In this document: positions 1 to 13,346 of the stretch, piece by piece
How the letters are laid out: each line of letters opens with the position of its first letter
Numbering within the stretch: position 1 is the stretch's first letter
Assembly (NCBI RefSeq): GCF_018687715.1
Contig: NC_056758.1
Location: 32,335,467-32,399,466 of the forward strand
DNA from: Carya illinoinensis
Lineage: Eukaryota > Streptophyta > Magnoliopsida > Fagales > Juglandaceae
DNA: 64,000 nucleotides
Reading direction: 5' to 3'
Notes under the pieces: model-generated
Told to the model about the DNA's origin: nothing
Database searches by the model: none
Seen by the model: the letters and a program-made list of their open reading frames with translations, nothing else
Program-made: the position numbers and the translations under genes

Positions 1-68
1 TTTGGTTTCAAAACCTTTACTCCGGACATTTTAGCTTGATTATCATTGGGTATTGTGCTCAGGAGGAC

Positions 69-3000
69 ATGGCTGGTGGTGACACAAAAAAGTCTAAAGC
101 TAATGCCAGTGGTGGTGAGTGTTTTTCCCCATTGTATGGTGCTAGATTTCCTGATGCTATTTATGTTGTAGAGGGCTAGTTTTGCCTGATCCTGTGTATG
201 TACATGTTTCCTTATGTGCATTCACATATACTTCTGACCATTTTGTAAAGTCATCCTTGGTTTGTTCGAGTGTCTGATGCTGCGTAATTGATTTTACAGG
301 GGGGAAGAAGAAGGAGGTGAAGAAGGAGACTGGTTTGGGAATAACCAATCGCAAGGATGATAATTTTGGGGAGTGGTATTCCGAGGTTCTAACATACAAT
401 TCCATGATCTCATTTTAATATATATCATAATACTATAATACTAAGTTGTCTCCCTTTACATGTTTGATGATGATTCTCTAGTCAAATTATAAATTAGTTG
501 GGGAAAGATCTCATCATGATTACTTATAGAAAAGCATATCATCATGATTGAATACCTTTTAGGAGATATTTTACAATGATTTAGGGCTTGTTTGGATAGT
601 CAAATGAGATGAGATGATCTGTGAATGGTAGTGAAATGGTTTGAGTTAAGATATTTTATGAGGTTTTGGGAAAGGAGAGAGAAAAGTTTAATAAAAATAT
701 TATAAAGTTAAAATATTGTTAGAATGTAATTTTTAATATTATTTTTATTTTGGGAATTAAAAAAGTTGAATTGTTTTTGTGCTTTATTTGGAAGTTTGGG
801 AAAATTGTAATGATTAGATGAAAAAGTTCAAGATTTGAAGTTGAAAGGTGTCTGTGCTTGTAGTTTTTGGATGTTGAGATGAGATGTGATTGGATAAGAT
901 GAGATGAGATGATCGTGCAATCCAAACTGGGCCTTAGTGATTCCATCATGAGCTGTTGTAGGGACAACATCCTTTTCTAAAAACTCTCTCATCTCTGGTG
1001 CTTCTCGCCGGAGATGACCGTTTGATTCTCTTTCACACATTGTTAGTTTTCTATTTATTATCTTCACCATTCTTTCTGGGGAAGAATGGTGTGGCTTAAG
1101 GAATTAGTAATAGAGTCTAAACTCATTGTGCTCGCTAAGGAGGGAGGTAATCTACGCATCTCAGAGCAGGGATGGAAGGCGAGACATGAGATGCTGGTGG
1201 GGCTCAATACGTCTTTTTGGTTCATAAAAGTGCTGGATGATTGTTTGAAGGAGGGGAAGAAGGAGGTGTACTCAGTGGTTAGGGAAGGTTACCGTAGTTT
1301 CGTTGCACAACGATTTGCGAATAGTCGGGGTCGTTTTCTATAGATAGCAGAGTATGGCCAGGTAGGAAGAAATGGCTTACTCTGTTTCCTGGCAGGAGAA
1401 GAAGGGTGGGGGTGGAGAAGGTTGAGGGAGCTAGTATCGGAGATGGTGCAGCCGTCTGGAAGAAGGGGTGTCTCCTCTAATGGGGCTCAGGCTCACGGAG
1501 GGGGGAGGAAGAGTAATGTCTTCACTCGGTCGTTTAAGGAGGTTCTAGCGGCGTCGGTGCCTAGTCACGAGCTGAGGAGGGATGAGACAGGAAAGAGCTA
1601 CACTGTCAGGGAGGTGTGTAGAGCCCCTCATTTGGTACGGGGAGCAGAGAGTGGCAGGTGGAATTATGGGCAGGTGGCGTGGGAGGCAAGCAGAAGGTTG
1701 ACGGATTTACAAGGACAGGTGAGGAAAGTGCAAAAGGAAATGGAGGAGGTACGTGGTCTTGTCGGGCTGAAATGGGAAAGGAAATCGCATGCAGGAGGGG
1801 GGGGAAAGGGAGCTGGGCTTTTCTGGAGTAAAAAGGCTGGGCCTAGTACCCAGCCCAGGGCAGCAATCCATATCAGGGGGTTAAACCTAGCCCAGCCCAA
1901 GGGTCTCGTTAGTCTCGACCCAGGATGCCGGGACAAAAAGGAGGGTGGGCCTGGGCCATCCCAGCCTGGCCCCTTGGATCCGAATGGAAGCCCTGGAACT
2001 CGGGCGGATTACCTGTTGCCTTTAGATGGGTCAGGTACCGGGTCAGGCCACGTTTCTGTTGAGCATATTCCCGAGACGCTGCCGCAAAGCTCGCCGACGG
2101 TGGCAAGGAGGGAGGCGAGCCCACAGACAACGCCGACGACGGCGATGGACCATTCCGATGAGGTCCCACCGGTGAGGCTGGAACAGTGCGAAATGTAGAA
2201 GCTGTCGGGGGGCTTGCAGTTGATTCTGGAGAGCAGTTTTCAGCCTAAGGAAAGCCAGAAAGTGCCGATATGCATGGAGGAGCTGGGTTTAGTGCAGATG
2301 GAAGAGCAGAATCGAGTTGTAATGGATTTTGATTCAAGGGAGGAAGAGGGGGAGGGATCGGAGGATCCAATGCTGTCGGTGGATGGGGACTTGGTGTTAT
2401 CTGATGTCAGTGGCCAGTTGGGGTTGGAAGATATCTCTTTTGAAGATGATTTACATGGATTCCAGAACTGTAGGAGGGAGGATCCTGTACCTTTGAATTT
2501 CTATTTTCCGGATCAATCGAAAGTGTCGGATTGGGTCTTTCATAAGGTGAGAGAGATCCAAAAATTTGTGGGGTTAGATTGTGACAGATACGAGGAGCAA
2601 TTTATGGCACTGCTCACAGCAATGGAGGCTGGGCATAATAAAAAAATAAAGGCCAATCGAAGAAACAGCGGGAATTGAGAAGATTGATGTGGTCCATGAA
2701 TATGGAGGGCAGCTCCAGCAGGGGTAGAGTGAAAGGTAAGGGGCTGATTGCTCCTCAATGAAGCCTAAAATTGTTTCTTGGAATGTCCGTGGGCTTAATG
2801 AGATTAATAAGCGCCTATGGATTAGGACATGCTTCGGGAGTGGAAGGTGGATATAGTATGCATGCAAGAGACAAAATTGAAGATGATTGATAGGAGGATT
2901 GTGAGGAGTTTATGGAGTGGAGTACATGTGGATTGGGCATTTTTGGCATCTAACGGAGCGTCGGGTGGGGTGTTGGTGTTGTGGGATAAGCGGGTGGTGG

Positions 3001-6000
3001 AGAAGATAGATGAGCTTATTGGACAATACGTGGTAGCTTGTTCGTTTAAGTGTGTGTCTGATGATTTTCTATGGGCCTTTGCAGGTGTATATGGCCCCAA
3101 TGTAGATATGGATAGAAGATTATTGTGGGAAGAATTAGCCGGGGTTTACACTTGGTGGGATCTTCCATGGTGCATTGGGGGAGATTTTAATGTTGCAAGA
3201 TTCTGTAGTGAAGTTGATGGAAGTAGAAGAATGAGGCCAGCCATGGAGGAGTTCTCGGAATGTATTTTTGATCTGAATTTGGTAGATTTGCCACTAGCTG
3301 GGGGTACCGCTACTTGGTCTAACAATCAGTCATGGTCGCGATTGGATCGTTTCCTAATTTCACTAGTATTGGAAAGCCATTTCCCGGATGTATGGCAAAA
3401 GCGTTTGCCCCGGATAGGGTCAGACCATTGGCCCATTATGTTGGATTGCGGAGGGTTATGTAGTGGTCGACGACCTTTCAAATTCGAAAATATGTGGCTA
3501 AAATCTGAAGGTTTTGTGGATAGGGTCAAACAGTGGTGGTCTGTCTTCCTACCAGTTCCAAGGTACGCCCAGTTTCATTTTTGCTGGCAAGTTGAAAGCT
3601 CTTAAAAGAGATTTAAGAGTATGGAACACGGAGTCATTCGGAAATGTAGGGGAAAACGAAAAAATAAAGATGCTGGAAATTCAAGAGCTTGAGAGGCTTC
3701 AGGCGGTACAACCACTATCACAGGAAGAATTAGGTCGGAAGGCTGAGTTGATTGCTGATGTTGAGAGGTTGATACTTCTAGAAGAGGTGTCATGGCGCCA
3801 AAAGTCTAGGGCTTTATGGTTGCGGGAAGGAGATAGAAGCACAAGGTTTTTCCATAGAATTGCAAATTCGCATAGAAGAAACAACAATATTGAGATGCTG
3901 AAAATTGAAGGGGTGGAGTGTAGAGAAGAACAGGCTATTCACAATCATATGGTTGACTTCTATGAGAACTTGCTTGCAGAGCAAGCGGGATGGCGGCCTC
4001 CTTTGAATGGTATGGGTTTTGATACTATCGAGCCGAGTGATGTGCTACGATTGGAGAGGGAGTTCCAAGAGGTAGAGGTTTATGAGGTAGTGAAGAAAAT
4101 GACCAGGGACAAAGCTCCAGGACCGGATGGGTTCTCTATGGGTTTCTTTCAGGATTGTTGGGAAGTGATAAAGGAGGACCTGATGAAGGTGTTCCAAGAG
4201 TTTTATATGGCTGGAAAATTTGAAAAAAGTCTGAATACCACATTCCTTGCACTGATACCGAAGAAGGTGGGGGCGTTGGAAATCACAGAATATCGGCCTA
4301 TTAGTCTAGTGAATGGGGTATATAAGATAATCTCCAAAGTTCTTGCGAACAGACTAAGTGAGGTGGTGGGGAAGATTGTTTCGAATCCACAAAATGCTTT
4401 TGTAAAAAGAAGACAGATTCTAGATGCAGCACTTATTGCAAACGAATGCCTTGATAGTAGACTGAAGGCTGGAAATTCTGAGATATTGTGTAAACTAGAC
4501 ATGGAAAAGGCATATGATCATGTCAATTGGAATTTTCTTCTCAATTTGCTAAGGAGATGTGGTTTTGGGGAGAGATGGGGGAAATGGATCCATTGGTGCA
4601 TATCGACGGCGAAGTTCTCAGTATTGGTAAATGGCGGTGCAGTGGGCTTTTTTAATAGTTCACGTGGTTTGAGACAAGGGGACCCGTTGTCACCTTTATT
4701 GTTTGTTATAGTCATGGAGGCTTTAAGCAGGATGATCACAGCCCTGGTTACGAATGGCTTCGTTGAGGGTTTTGAGATTGGAACCCCGGATAGGGGCATT
4801 ATTAATATTTCTCACCTATTGTTTGCAGATGATACCCTTATCATGTGTGAAGCGGAACAGAGAGTCAGATGCAAGCACTGAAGGCTTTATTTCTTTGTTT
4901 CAAGGCAGTGTCTGGGTTGAAGGTAAACCTCGAGAAATCTGAATTGGTGCCAATTGGGGAAGTGACTAACATGCGTTAGTTAGCTAGATCGTTGGGGTGT
5001 AAGATAACGTCACTACCTATGACTTATTTGGGATTTCCTCTGGGAAGTGCCTCGAGGGCGTTGTCGGTATGGAATACTGTGATTGAGAAAATTGAGAGGA
5101 GACTGGCGGGATGGAAGAGAATGTATTTGTCTAAAGGTGGTAGGATTACTCTGATAAAGAGTACACTCTCTAACCTACCTACTTATTTTTTTATCTCTTT
5201 TCCCAATACCGGCGAGTGTAGCGGCCCGTATTGAGAAACTCCAACGTGACTTCTTGTGGGGGGGGGGGATGAGGGAGGAATTCAAGTTCCATCTGGTTAA
5301 GTGGGCGCAGGTTTGTCGTCCCATCTCGGAAGGAGGGTTGGGGATTAGAAACCTAAGGGTGTTCAATCGAGCATTACTAGGAAAATGGCTGTGGAGATAT
5401 GCGACAGAACCAGAATCCTTATGGAAAATGGTGATTGAGAAGAAATATGGTGTTCTATGGGGGGATTGGTGCTCTAGAGAAGTAAGGGGGGCCTATGGCG
5501 TAGGGCTGTGGAAACACATAAGAAGAGGATGAGGGGTGTTTAATCGCTTTGCTAAGTTACAACTGGGTGTGGGCTCAAGGATAAAATTTTGGAGTGATGT
5601 TTGGTGTGACAACAGGACCTTACAAGATTTATTCCCCTCTTCTCCAGCTAGCAAGTGCAAAGGACGTTTCAGTGGCAGATGTTTTGGAGACCTCGGGGGG
5701 ACATATTCACTAGAATGTTACCTTTAGTAGGGCGGCACAAGATTGGGAAGTAAGTTGCTTTGCTGAGTTCTATAGCCTAATATATGCCATCAGACCAAAT
5801 AGGCAGCGTGAGGATGTTATGTGGTGGAAGCTGGCAGCAAAAGGCTCTTTCACTGTTCGCTCATTCTATAAGGCACTTACTATGGAACCAAATGCTTAGT
5901 TTCCTTGGAAAAAGATATGGAGACATAAGGCACCACCCAAAGTCTCCTTCTTTGTCTGGACAGCTTCTTTGGGAAAGATTCTCACAATTGATAACTTGAG

Positions 6001-9000
6001 GAAAAGGAGGATTATTATTACAGAGTGGTGTTGTATGTGTAAAGGTGGGGAAGAGTCGGTAGATCACCTTCTCTTGCATTGTGATACAGCTGGAACCCTT
6101 TGGAATGAGGTATTTACTCGACTAGACATGGCATGGGTTATGCCGAAGACTGTGAAGGCAGCTTTAGCGAGTTGGCCAAATGTAAGCGGAAGGCAACCAA
6201 TTTGAGCAATGTGGAAGATGATTCCTCTATGCATTATGTGGTGCTTATGGCAGGAGCGCAATGAGAGGACTTTTGAAGACCAAGAAAGATCTTTAGAGGA
6301 ACTAAAAGTTTTATTTTTCAGAACTCTTTGTAATTGGGCCATAGCTGTGGATTTTAATGGCATGGTCCTACATGATTTTCTGATCTCTAATGTGCCTACC
6401 TAGTTAGGGCATTAGTCTTGTGTAACTGGCTTTGCCTTTCTTTGATCAATATATTTATTTATTCATCAAAAAAAAAAAGTTGTAAGAGGATAGGTCTTGT
6501 GGCATTTAATTGTGCGAAGAAACTGATATGTATCCTGTATTATCACCACACAGAATTACAATTCGTCATGAAATTCTTATGAAAAACTGCCAGGTATACA
6601 TGTAGTTCAGGGAACATACTTTTTTTTTTTTATAAGTAGTTCAGGGAACATACTTCAGTATACATGTCCAAAAAAGGCAACAAACTTTGGTGAAATATTT
6701 GATGTTCAGGCCTTTATTATCAATTAATCCTATATTGGCTCGTGTAGGTGGTTGTCAATGCTGAATTGATCGAGTACTATGATATCTCAGGCTGTTATAT
6801 ACTGAGGCCATGGGCGATGTCGATCTGGGAGATCATGCAAGTGAGTTTGAAGTGCTATTTAAATTCTTTGTTATTGTTCATTCGACATGGATGACACTTC
6901 ACAACCGTTGTTGAAATTTCTGTAAATGGTAGTTTTGATGATATAAACCTGAAGCCACCCCTGGTTATTTCCATCTGTTTGCAGGGCTGTGGTTTTATTT
7001 TTTCTTTCTTTTTTTGCTTTACATTTTTCGGATTTAATGTCCGATATGATTAATTTTACATTAATCTATATGCGCAGACATTCTTTGATGCTGAAATAAA
7101 GAAAATGAACATCCAAAACTGCTACTTCCCACTTTTTGTTTCTCCTGGCGTATTGCAGAAGGAGAAGGATCATGTTGAGGGTTTTGCTCCTGAGGTGAAA
7201 TTCAAAATATTTTTTTTTTTCACAATATTTTTTTGTGGTATTTATCATTTTATTCTGGTGATAACGTTCAGAACTTATTTTGTGCTCCAATTAACACACC
7301 AATGCTAGTGTAAATTGGAAACTGAAATGCTCTTTAAAATTTTTCCTTTTAAAAGTGTACTTTTCTGATCTTGGAGACATTACTGCTAATCTAGAGTGCA
7401 ACACAACTTGGTTCATTGTTTTTGTTTCTATTTGTGGGATTAGTTCTTTTTGTGCAGAGTTCATATATCTGTACTTTTTTGTTAAACTGGTGGGGGCTTA
7501 AACTATTTTAAGTCGATGGTTCTTCGTTGATGGAAATATTTTATTCCCTGATATTTTTTGAAATCCGATTGTTTTCATGATAATTCAATTTATTAAAAGA
7601 GAAGGTTGCCAACGACATTGGATCTTGGGCTTGCTTAGGTCGCATGGGTGACAAAATCTGGGGAGTCTGATTTGGAAGTGCCTATAGCCATTCGCCCAAC
7701 CAGTGAGACAGTCATGTATCCCTATTATTCCAAGTGGATTAGGGGACACCGTGACTTGCCATTGAAACTTAATCAATGGTGTAATGTTGTGCGATGGGAA
7801 TTCAGCAATCCCACACCATTTATCAGGTAGTTGCTTTCTGTTTTCTTTTTCTTTTTTACTTGTATTGGAGTTCATTCAACCATGTTGCTGGCATGCATTG
7901 GTTCCTGAAATCGAGACGGGATGACATGTTTTTTGTTTGGGTAAAAACAGAAAAAGATACAAGGAAATCATGAGGAAAAAAATTTTCAGATCATCCCATC
8001 ACTGCTGTTAAGTTTTATCAGTTGAATAATCTTCTTTCACTGTTTGACGAGGATATTGATTTATCTAGAATCAATTATGGTAATAGGTTGCATGTGTTTC
8101 TGGTTGTAGGAGTCGTGAGTTTCTTTGGCAGGAGGGGCATACTGCTTTTGCAACAAAAGCAGAGGCAGATGCAGAGGTATGAAACTCCACTCTTTGGATT
8201 GTGATTTATCCCCAAAATTTTATCCCGAGTCTTTCTATTGTAATTAATGGAAAAGCAAGAGACTGGTTGGTAGCCTTTTTTTCCTCTTAATTGTTGATGT
8301 GCACTTTAATCCCAAGTTATATGCTGCAGTATCTTATCTTCTCATTGATACTAGAAGTGGCACTCGCCCTCCATAATTAGGAGTTTCTCAATTTCTTTTC
8401 TTCATCTAATATCTTCCGTTGCATTATACACCACATGATGTTCTTGTATTCGCCTATCCTGCATTTGTGGTCTTTTGTTTACTTCACACTTTTGCGGTTG
8501 ATTATGAACTAATTATTGCAGTTGTCTTCACAATCATGTCAAGTTGTTTGCTACCACTACGAACCAAATTCTGTATTTCAGAAATTCAATAGATGTGAAG
8601 CTCCAGATAATAAAACTATTAATATAAAAGCATTTCAGGATATGAAATCTTTGCTTATTCTGCGTAATGAAAACAAATGATGAACAAAAAGATGACACAT
8701 ACCAAAAAAGAAAAATGGTTCTTAACTTGAAATGATAATAGCCCTTTCTTCCCAGTGGCACTTGTTTTAGTCTTTAAGATGTTTTCTGGGGTTTATCATT
8801 TATGGGCATAATTTATTAACACAGAAACTTGTATTGTTTTCTTGAAAATGAGCCATCTTCAATGAAGTTGCATCTACAGTAAGAAAAAGTTGAACTTATT
8901 TGTGTCTTCATACTACTACCAGATGTTATAATTGCAACAAGTGTGTGACACCCTTCTGATTCATTATCACCAAAAAATATATATTTTTTAAAAAGCCTAG

Positions 9001-11391
9001 CATGTCTGTGCTATATGTTTTCACACTCCTGTCAGCCAGTTTTTTTTCTTCTCTCCCCACTATGAAGAGGCGATTCTTATCTTTCATTTTTACATTAGAA
9101 AAGTGGCACATGGGTACCATAGTTTACAAATATCATTGGTTTAGTTTATGTCCTATTTCAGGTTCTTGATGTTTTGGAGCTTTATAGACGAATATATGAA
9201 GAATTCTTGGCTATTCCTGTTGTAAAGGGAAAGAAGAGTGAATTGGAGAAATTCGCTGGCGGACTATACACCACTAGTGTTGAGGTTTATGATAACTAAA
9301 TGTGCACGTTTAATTGATCCTCTGTCTTATTTGACAGAGATTGAACACTTGGTGCTGAAACTTGTTTTTTTTCAAACATGTCCTGTTTACTGTATGTCAG
9401 GCATTTATTCCAAACAATGGACGTGGTATACAAGGTGCAACCTCACATTGTTTGGGTCAAAATTTTGCAAAAATGTTTGAGATAAACTTTGAAGATGAAA
9501 AGGGAGAGAAGGGTATGGTCTGGCAGAACTCATGGGCCTATAGCACTCGAACGGTAATCTGTTGACATTTATTAACTATTTGTGTTGAACAGTTATAATT
9601 AATCAGCCTGTATATTTCCTTGGCAGTAGAAAAGGAAATTTAAAAAAAGGAACATGCCTGGTTTCCAGTAACTTTTTGACTTTTATGGTTTTTTTGGGGG
9701 GTGTTGGCGGTTATTTAGATGGGGGCTGGAATGGTGTATTTGCACATTAGTGAGTTTTTTGGCAGACATCTGCCATTCTGTTGATACAGATTGATCCCTT
9801 TTTTCCCTTCTCTTAAAAATATTACTGGTTATGTTCAGATTGGTGTGATGGTAATGGTTCACGGGGATGATAAAGGCTTGGTGCTGCCACCTAAAGTAGC
9901 ATCGGTCCAGGTTATTGTAATTCCAGTGCCATATAAAGATGCTGATACAAAGGGAATTTTTGATGCCTGTTCTGCCACGGTGGATGCCTTGTCTGAGGCA
10001 GGTATTCGTGCTAAGGCAGACTTTAGAGATAACTATTCTCCTGGTTGGAAGTACTCCAATTGGGAAATGAAAGGCGTTCCTCTAAGAATTGAAATTGGGC
10101 CAAAAGACTTGGCTAATAATCAGGTCAGCTAGCCTATCTTTATTTTCTACTTTGTTACTTGCTTCCTGGTTTGTTCTGTATCTCATTGGCAGCACCTACC
10201 GTCTTCTGTTTTTTATTCAACAGTTGAATAACCAGAGAATGAACCCTGAATTTATTCACAGGTACGTGCTGTTCGCCGTGACAATTCATCAAAAATAGAT
10301 ATCCCTAGGGCCAGCTTGGTTGAGCAGGTGAAAGAAATGCTAGATAAAATTCAGCAAAGTCTGTTTGATGTTGCAAAACAAAAACGAGATGCATGCGTTC
10401 AGACTGTAAAAACTTGGGATGAATTTGTGGAAGCACTTGGCCAAAGGAAATTGATCTTAGCTCCTTGGTGTGATGAGGAGGTATAATATTGAATTCTCCA
10501 AGTTATGTACTTGCCTATAGAGTTTTTTTTGCCACTTGTTATCACAAGATTTTCCATTGATTGTAGGGAGCCATTAATCCATGGCTTCTAATTTAAAGCA
10601 GCTAAATTGTTACGATGCTATGGTCATATAAAAAAAAGCAAGATTTCCCATTGATTTTTTGCATTTTGAATAATGTAGACGTTCAAAATTTTCAATGGGT
10701 ATTTACCCTCATGCAAATACTTGAATGTATTTCTTTTAGCTTTTGCTTTCATATTGCTCACTATGCAAATTTGTATTGTAAGTTACGTTTTGTCATGCAT
10801 AGAGGGAATGTTCTCTCAAGAGGCTGCAAACAGTATTTCAACCTCCTTTTTCCTTCTCTTTTCTTTTTTGTGCTTTTCATAAATTTATTTGAACATGGTT
10901 TATTTGTTGTACAATTCTTGAAGGAGGTGGAAAAAGATGTGAAAGCAAGGACAAAAGGTGAAATGGGAGCAGCTAAGAGCCTTTGTTCCCCATTTGACCA
11001 GCCAGAGCTCCCAGAAGGTACCACCCCCTATATGTTTGATGTCAGGGTTGCATGTTCATTCAATGGTATGGTATTTAAAACGTACCAAGCAGAATTTGAC
11101 ACTGCCGGAGGTTAACTAAGTGTAGATTTTCCATAACGTTTTTTTATACTGGCTATTCCCTGTGAATGCTTTTGCTTTTTGGCAGTGATCGCGTAGGATG
11201 ACGCAACATCTTGCCATTCTATGTGCACCAAATGATTTATCCGATTCATGATATGATTTTGTTTTGGATTGCATGTCTTATGGAATATTGCTTTTAAGGT
11301 CTTTTATGTTGGGTAATTTTTCACAGGTACTAAATGCTTTGCTTCGGGAAAGCCTGCAAAAAAGTGGACCTACTGGGGCCGGAGTTACTAG
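69..11391 (+). CDS. Prolyl-tRNA synthetase, cytosolic type (12 exons)
   Basis: Charges tRNA-Pro with proline in the cytosol (class II aminoacyl-tRNA synthetase). Exons: 69-114, 300-385, 6748-6840, 7078-7194, 7639-7826, 8110-8176, 9162-9284, 9401-9553, 9839-10123, 10262-10480, 10924-11017, 11327-11391. All junctions are GT-AG and the phases join to 511 codons plus TAG, close to plant homologues of about 530 residues. The protein opens with a Lys-rich tail. The proline-site signature RPTSET lies near residues 133-138 and class II motif 2 (RWEF) near 166-169. [15 protein letters not shown] block starts the anticodon-binding domain, and the protein ends in the aromatic WTYWGRSY typical of eukaryotic/archaeal-type ProRS. 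The ATG at 69 is chosen because it opens exon 1 in phase with exon 2; an untranslated exon further upstream is possible. Intron 2 (386-6747) is unusually long because of transposon insertions but its splice sites are intact, so the gene looks functional. Organellar ProRS is bacterial-type, which argues for the cytosolic form. Confidence 0.95.
584..933. mobile_element. MITE, PIF/Harbinger (Tourist)-like
   Basis: A 350-bp element in intron 2 of the synthetase gene. The ends are inverted repeats: GGGCTTGTTTGGAT at the left and, reversed, GGCCCAGTTTGGAT at the right. They are flanked by TTA on both sides (581-583 and 934-936), the target duplication expected for PIF/Harbinger. The interior is AT-rich with GAGATGAGATGA arrays near both ends and has no coding capacity. 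The family name is inferred from the target site and ends. Confidence 0.75.
1086..2678 (+). pseudogene. LINE ORF1 (gag-like) remnant
   Basis: Three open stretches in succession (1086-1343, 1422-2198, 2214-2678) together match the layout of plant L1 ORF1. The first has a Trp-rich N-terminal segment (85 aa). The second (258 aa) is rich in Pro, Gly and Ser with a short Lys/Glu-rich helix ([11 protein letters not shown]). The third (154 aa) is acidic and ends in a Lys-rich tail; I recognise its [17 protein letters not shown] segment from plant LINE ORF1 C-termini. In-frame stops at 1341 and 2196 separate them, so the gene is broken. I see no CCHC knuckle. Its role in LINEs is RNA binding within the ribonucleoprotein. 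Confidence 0.6.
2758..6403 (+). pseudogene. LINE ORF2: endonuclease, reverse transcriptase, zf-RVT (broken)
   Basis: ORF2 starts at ATG 2758 with the endonuclease motif SWNVRGLN. The frame breaks near 2820, then continues with CMQETKL, GVYGPN, IGGDFN and SDHWPI of the AP-endonuclease fold. A second frame change near 3550-3570 leads into the reverse transcriptase: [39 protein letters not shown] and the catalytic FADD at 4822-4833. A third break lies near 4860 and a TAG stop near 4978. The thumb region ([12 protein letters not shown]) follows. The zf-RVT finger with its CMC...H...HC pattern lies at about 5900-6180. The G11 run near 5260 and several stops add further damage. This enzyme would perform target-primed reverse transcription; here it is inactive. 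Confidence 0.85.
6602..6654 (-). mobile_element. Minimal poly-A retroinsertion with 19-bp target duplication
   Basis: The 19-mer GTAGTTCAGGGAACATACT occurs twice (6602-6620 and 6636-6654), separated by only 15 nt: ten T's followed by TATAA. Read on the minus strand this is TTATA plus an A-tail, the same 3' end as the element at 13347-13496. The simplest reading is a target-primed insertion that stopped just after the tail. It lies in intron 2 of the synthetase gene. Confidence 0.7.
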
Positions 11392-12468
11392 ATTATTGGG
11401 TTTTGTCTTTTGATATTTCGCAATCTTTTAGACATGCCAAGGAGTGAACAACTATTAAGGAAACAAAAAGGGACATTAATTTCTATAGACATACAAGGAT
11501 GCACGTACTTGGTGTTTATTATTCATAATCAATTTGTTGTGTGTTTCCTGCTTGAAATAGGCATTTTGTTGATCTCTTAATTGTGTTTTTGTGCAGTTAT
11601 CTGTTTCTCGTTTTTTGGTTATAATCTCTGGGCGTTACCTAGGGTGCGAATCCGAAATAATTTCAGTTCTTCCCACAATTTTTTTTTTTTTTTTTTTTTT
11701 TCATTTTTAATCTTGTGATTATGTGTCTACAAGGAAGACCAGATGAACCATGTTCTCCATTTGCTTGAAACTTGTTCTGCGTAGGATTACACGAGTGGAT
11801 ACATCTTGATCTTACAATATATCCATTTTTCTTAAACGGATTATATTTTCTTATTTTTGGCTATAACTCATGTTTTAATTCGAGATGTTTTGATTATTAT
11901 GAATAAAATTGATATAAAAAATAAATAATGATGTTGAGTTGAACGATACCTTCATTACTGTAGCATCTGAATGTACATTGGTAGGTCAAGATGCAAATTA
12001 AATATTAGATACTGCAAGCCTTTATATACCTTGAAAAAAAGTAATACCTGCTATGAAAAAGGTGATTCTTTTGTATGAAATTTTTTTAAAGGATTACATG
12101 TTATTTGTATATCTTTGGACTATACAAATCATTTTCCAAATAATTTATGGTAGAAGAGTAATTATTCCTAAAACATTTCATGAATTCCCCTTTATTTACA
12201 AGGACTTACATACTTACAAAACAATTACAAGAACATAAATAAAACCATAAGATCAATTAGAAAAAAAACATTCCCGGATTGCATGTAGACGAGTGGACCA
12301 TTGCAAAAATTTGATATGATCATTCTTCAGGGTCTTGAAAGAAGCAATAAACTCACACGACCGATAAGATGTGCGAGTTGGTCTCAAGTAACTGGTTCCG
12401 ACAGCAGCCTTCCACCCCTCCCTTTCTGCAATGGGTCGAACTCCTTTCATGACTGTTCATTGTACATG
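11392..12468. other. Convergent spacer and 3' untranslated regions
   Basis: Lies between the ends of two converging genes, the synthetase (+) and the L7Ae-fold gene (-). It contains a T-rich stretch with about 21 T's near 11682-11701 and AT-rich sequence. An open stretch on the minus strand at 12253-12450 continues past the L7Ae stop codon and resembles no protein I know, so I read it as 3' UTR. Confidence 0.6.
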
Positions 12469-13103
12469 TCACTGACATGGTCCATCAGGCATTGCAATTG
12501 TGTCGATGCAATTGGTTCCATGATTTATTTCATCACCATGGAGAATTTTCTCAAAAAGCTGGTTACTGGCATTTCCTTTAGCCTGTATTTTGTGAGAGAT
12601 TTGAAAAATATATAATTTTAACAAGATCAACGTACATAAACAAGAAAAATAAGATGGCTACCCTGTACTAGTAACCTTTACCTTCACTCCAATCGCCATT
12701 GCTGTTCTGAGTCTAAAAAGTTCACCCAACCTTAAAGAGCCTCCTTTCTTATCTTTGACATGGATCAGTGGAACCCTCCTTGATGAGGCCATGATTGGAA
12801 GATGCTTCATCAGCCACCGATCAGAAGCTAACAATACAACCTAAAAACTCAAAACGGGATTGGTTATCCATGTTGGACCAAGAAATCAACTATGGTGAAC
12901 TACCGACAGAACTCAATGAACATAATCACTCCTTGAAAGATATAGCCACCATTAAGGTGAAAATGAAATATATTGTTCACTTCCCCATAATTAATTTTCT
13001 TCTACCGTTCTCGTCCAAAAAACAAAAAACTGTTCTCCTGTCATAACTGTCCATATTTGTAGAATTGTTCAGTTTCGTCTTATTATGAAGTTCTTGTCTA
13101 CAT

Positions 13104-13262
13104 TCCATTGGTCAATTGTAATAGATTTTAATGGCATGAATACTAGTGACTTTCTTGTATCTTTAGACAATCATGCATAGGTGTTGCTCTTCCTATCTGT
13201 CTCATGTGGCTGGGCTATGCCTACTTTTCTCAGCAATAACATTCTTCTTTACCGATCAAAAA
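13104..13262 (+). mobile_element. Severely 5'-truncated LINE, 159 bp
   Basis: Flanked by a perfect 19-bp target duplication (ATGAAGTTCTTGTCTACAT at 13085-13103 and 13263-13281). The sequence resembles the 3' end of the LINE in the synthetase intron: both contain ATTTTAATGGCATG (this copy starts at about 13126) and both end in GATCAA(A)n-type tails. It is inserted antisense in the large intron of the L7Ae-fold gene. Confidence 0.85.
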
Positions 13263-13346
13263 ATGAAGTTCTTGTCTACATAGTGGACCAGAAATATGCA
13301 TTCTCAAGTCTGTAATGCAATTGAAGAGTGACTGTTACAGAAGCAG

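Larger units (their letters stand above)
961..6478 (+). mobile_element. L1-type LINE retrotransposon, near full length, decayed
   Basis: A non-LTR retrotransposon in the same orientation as the host gene, inside intron 2. It has a GC-richer 5' leader, ORF1 remnants (1086-2678), an endonuclease/reverse-transcriptase ORF2 (2758-6403) and a 3' end TTCATC followed by an A-run ending at 6478. The hexamer GTTGTA directly follows the A-run (6479-6484) and also occurs at 955-960, so it may be the core of an eroded target duplication and sets the probable 5' end at about 961. Several frameshifts and stops show it can no longer encode its own machinery. Confidence 0.85.

Noticed and set aside
12253..12450. 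65-codon frame below the L7Ae-fold gene
   Set aside because: Begins after the normal stop of that gene and matches nothing; it is probably 3' UTR.
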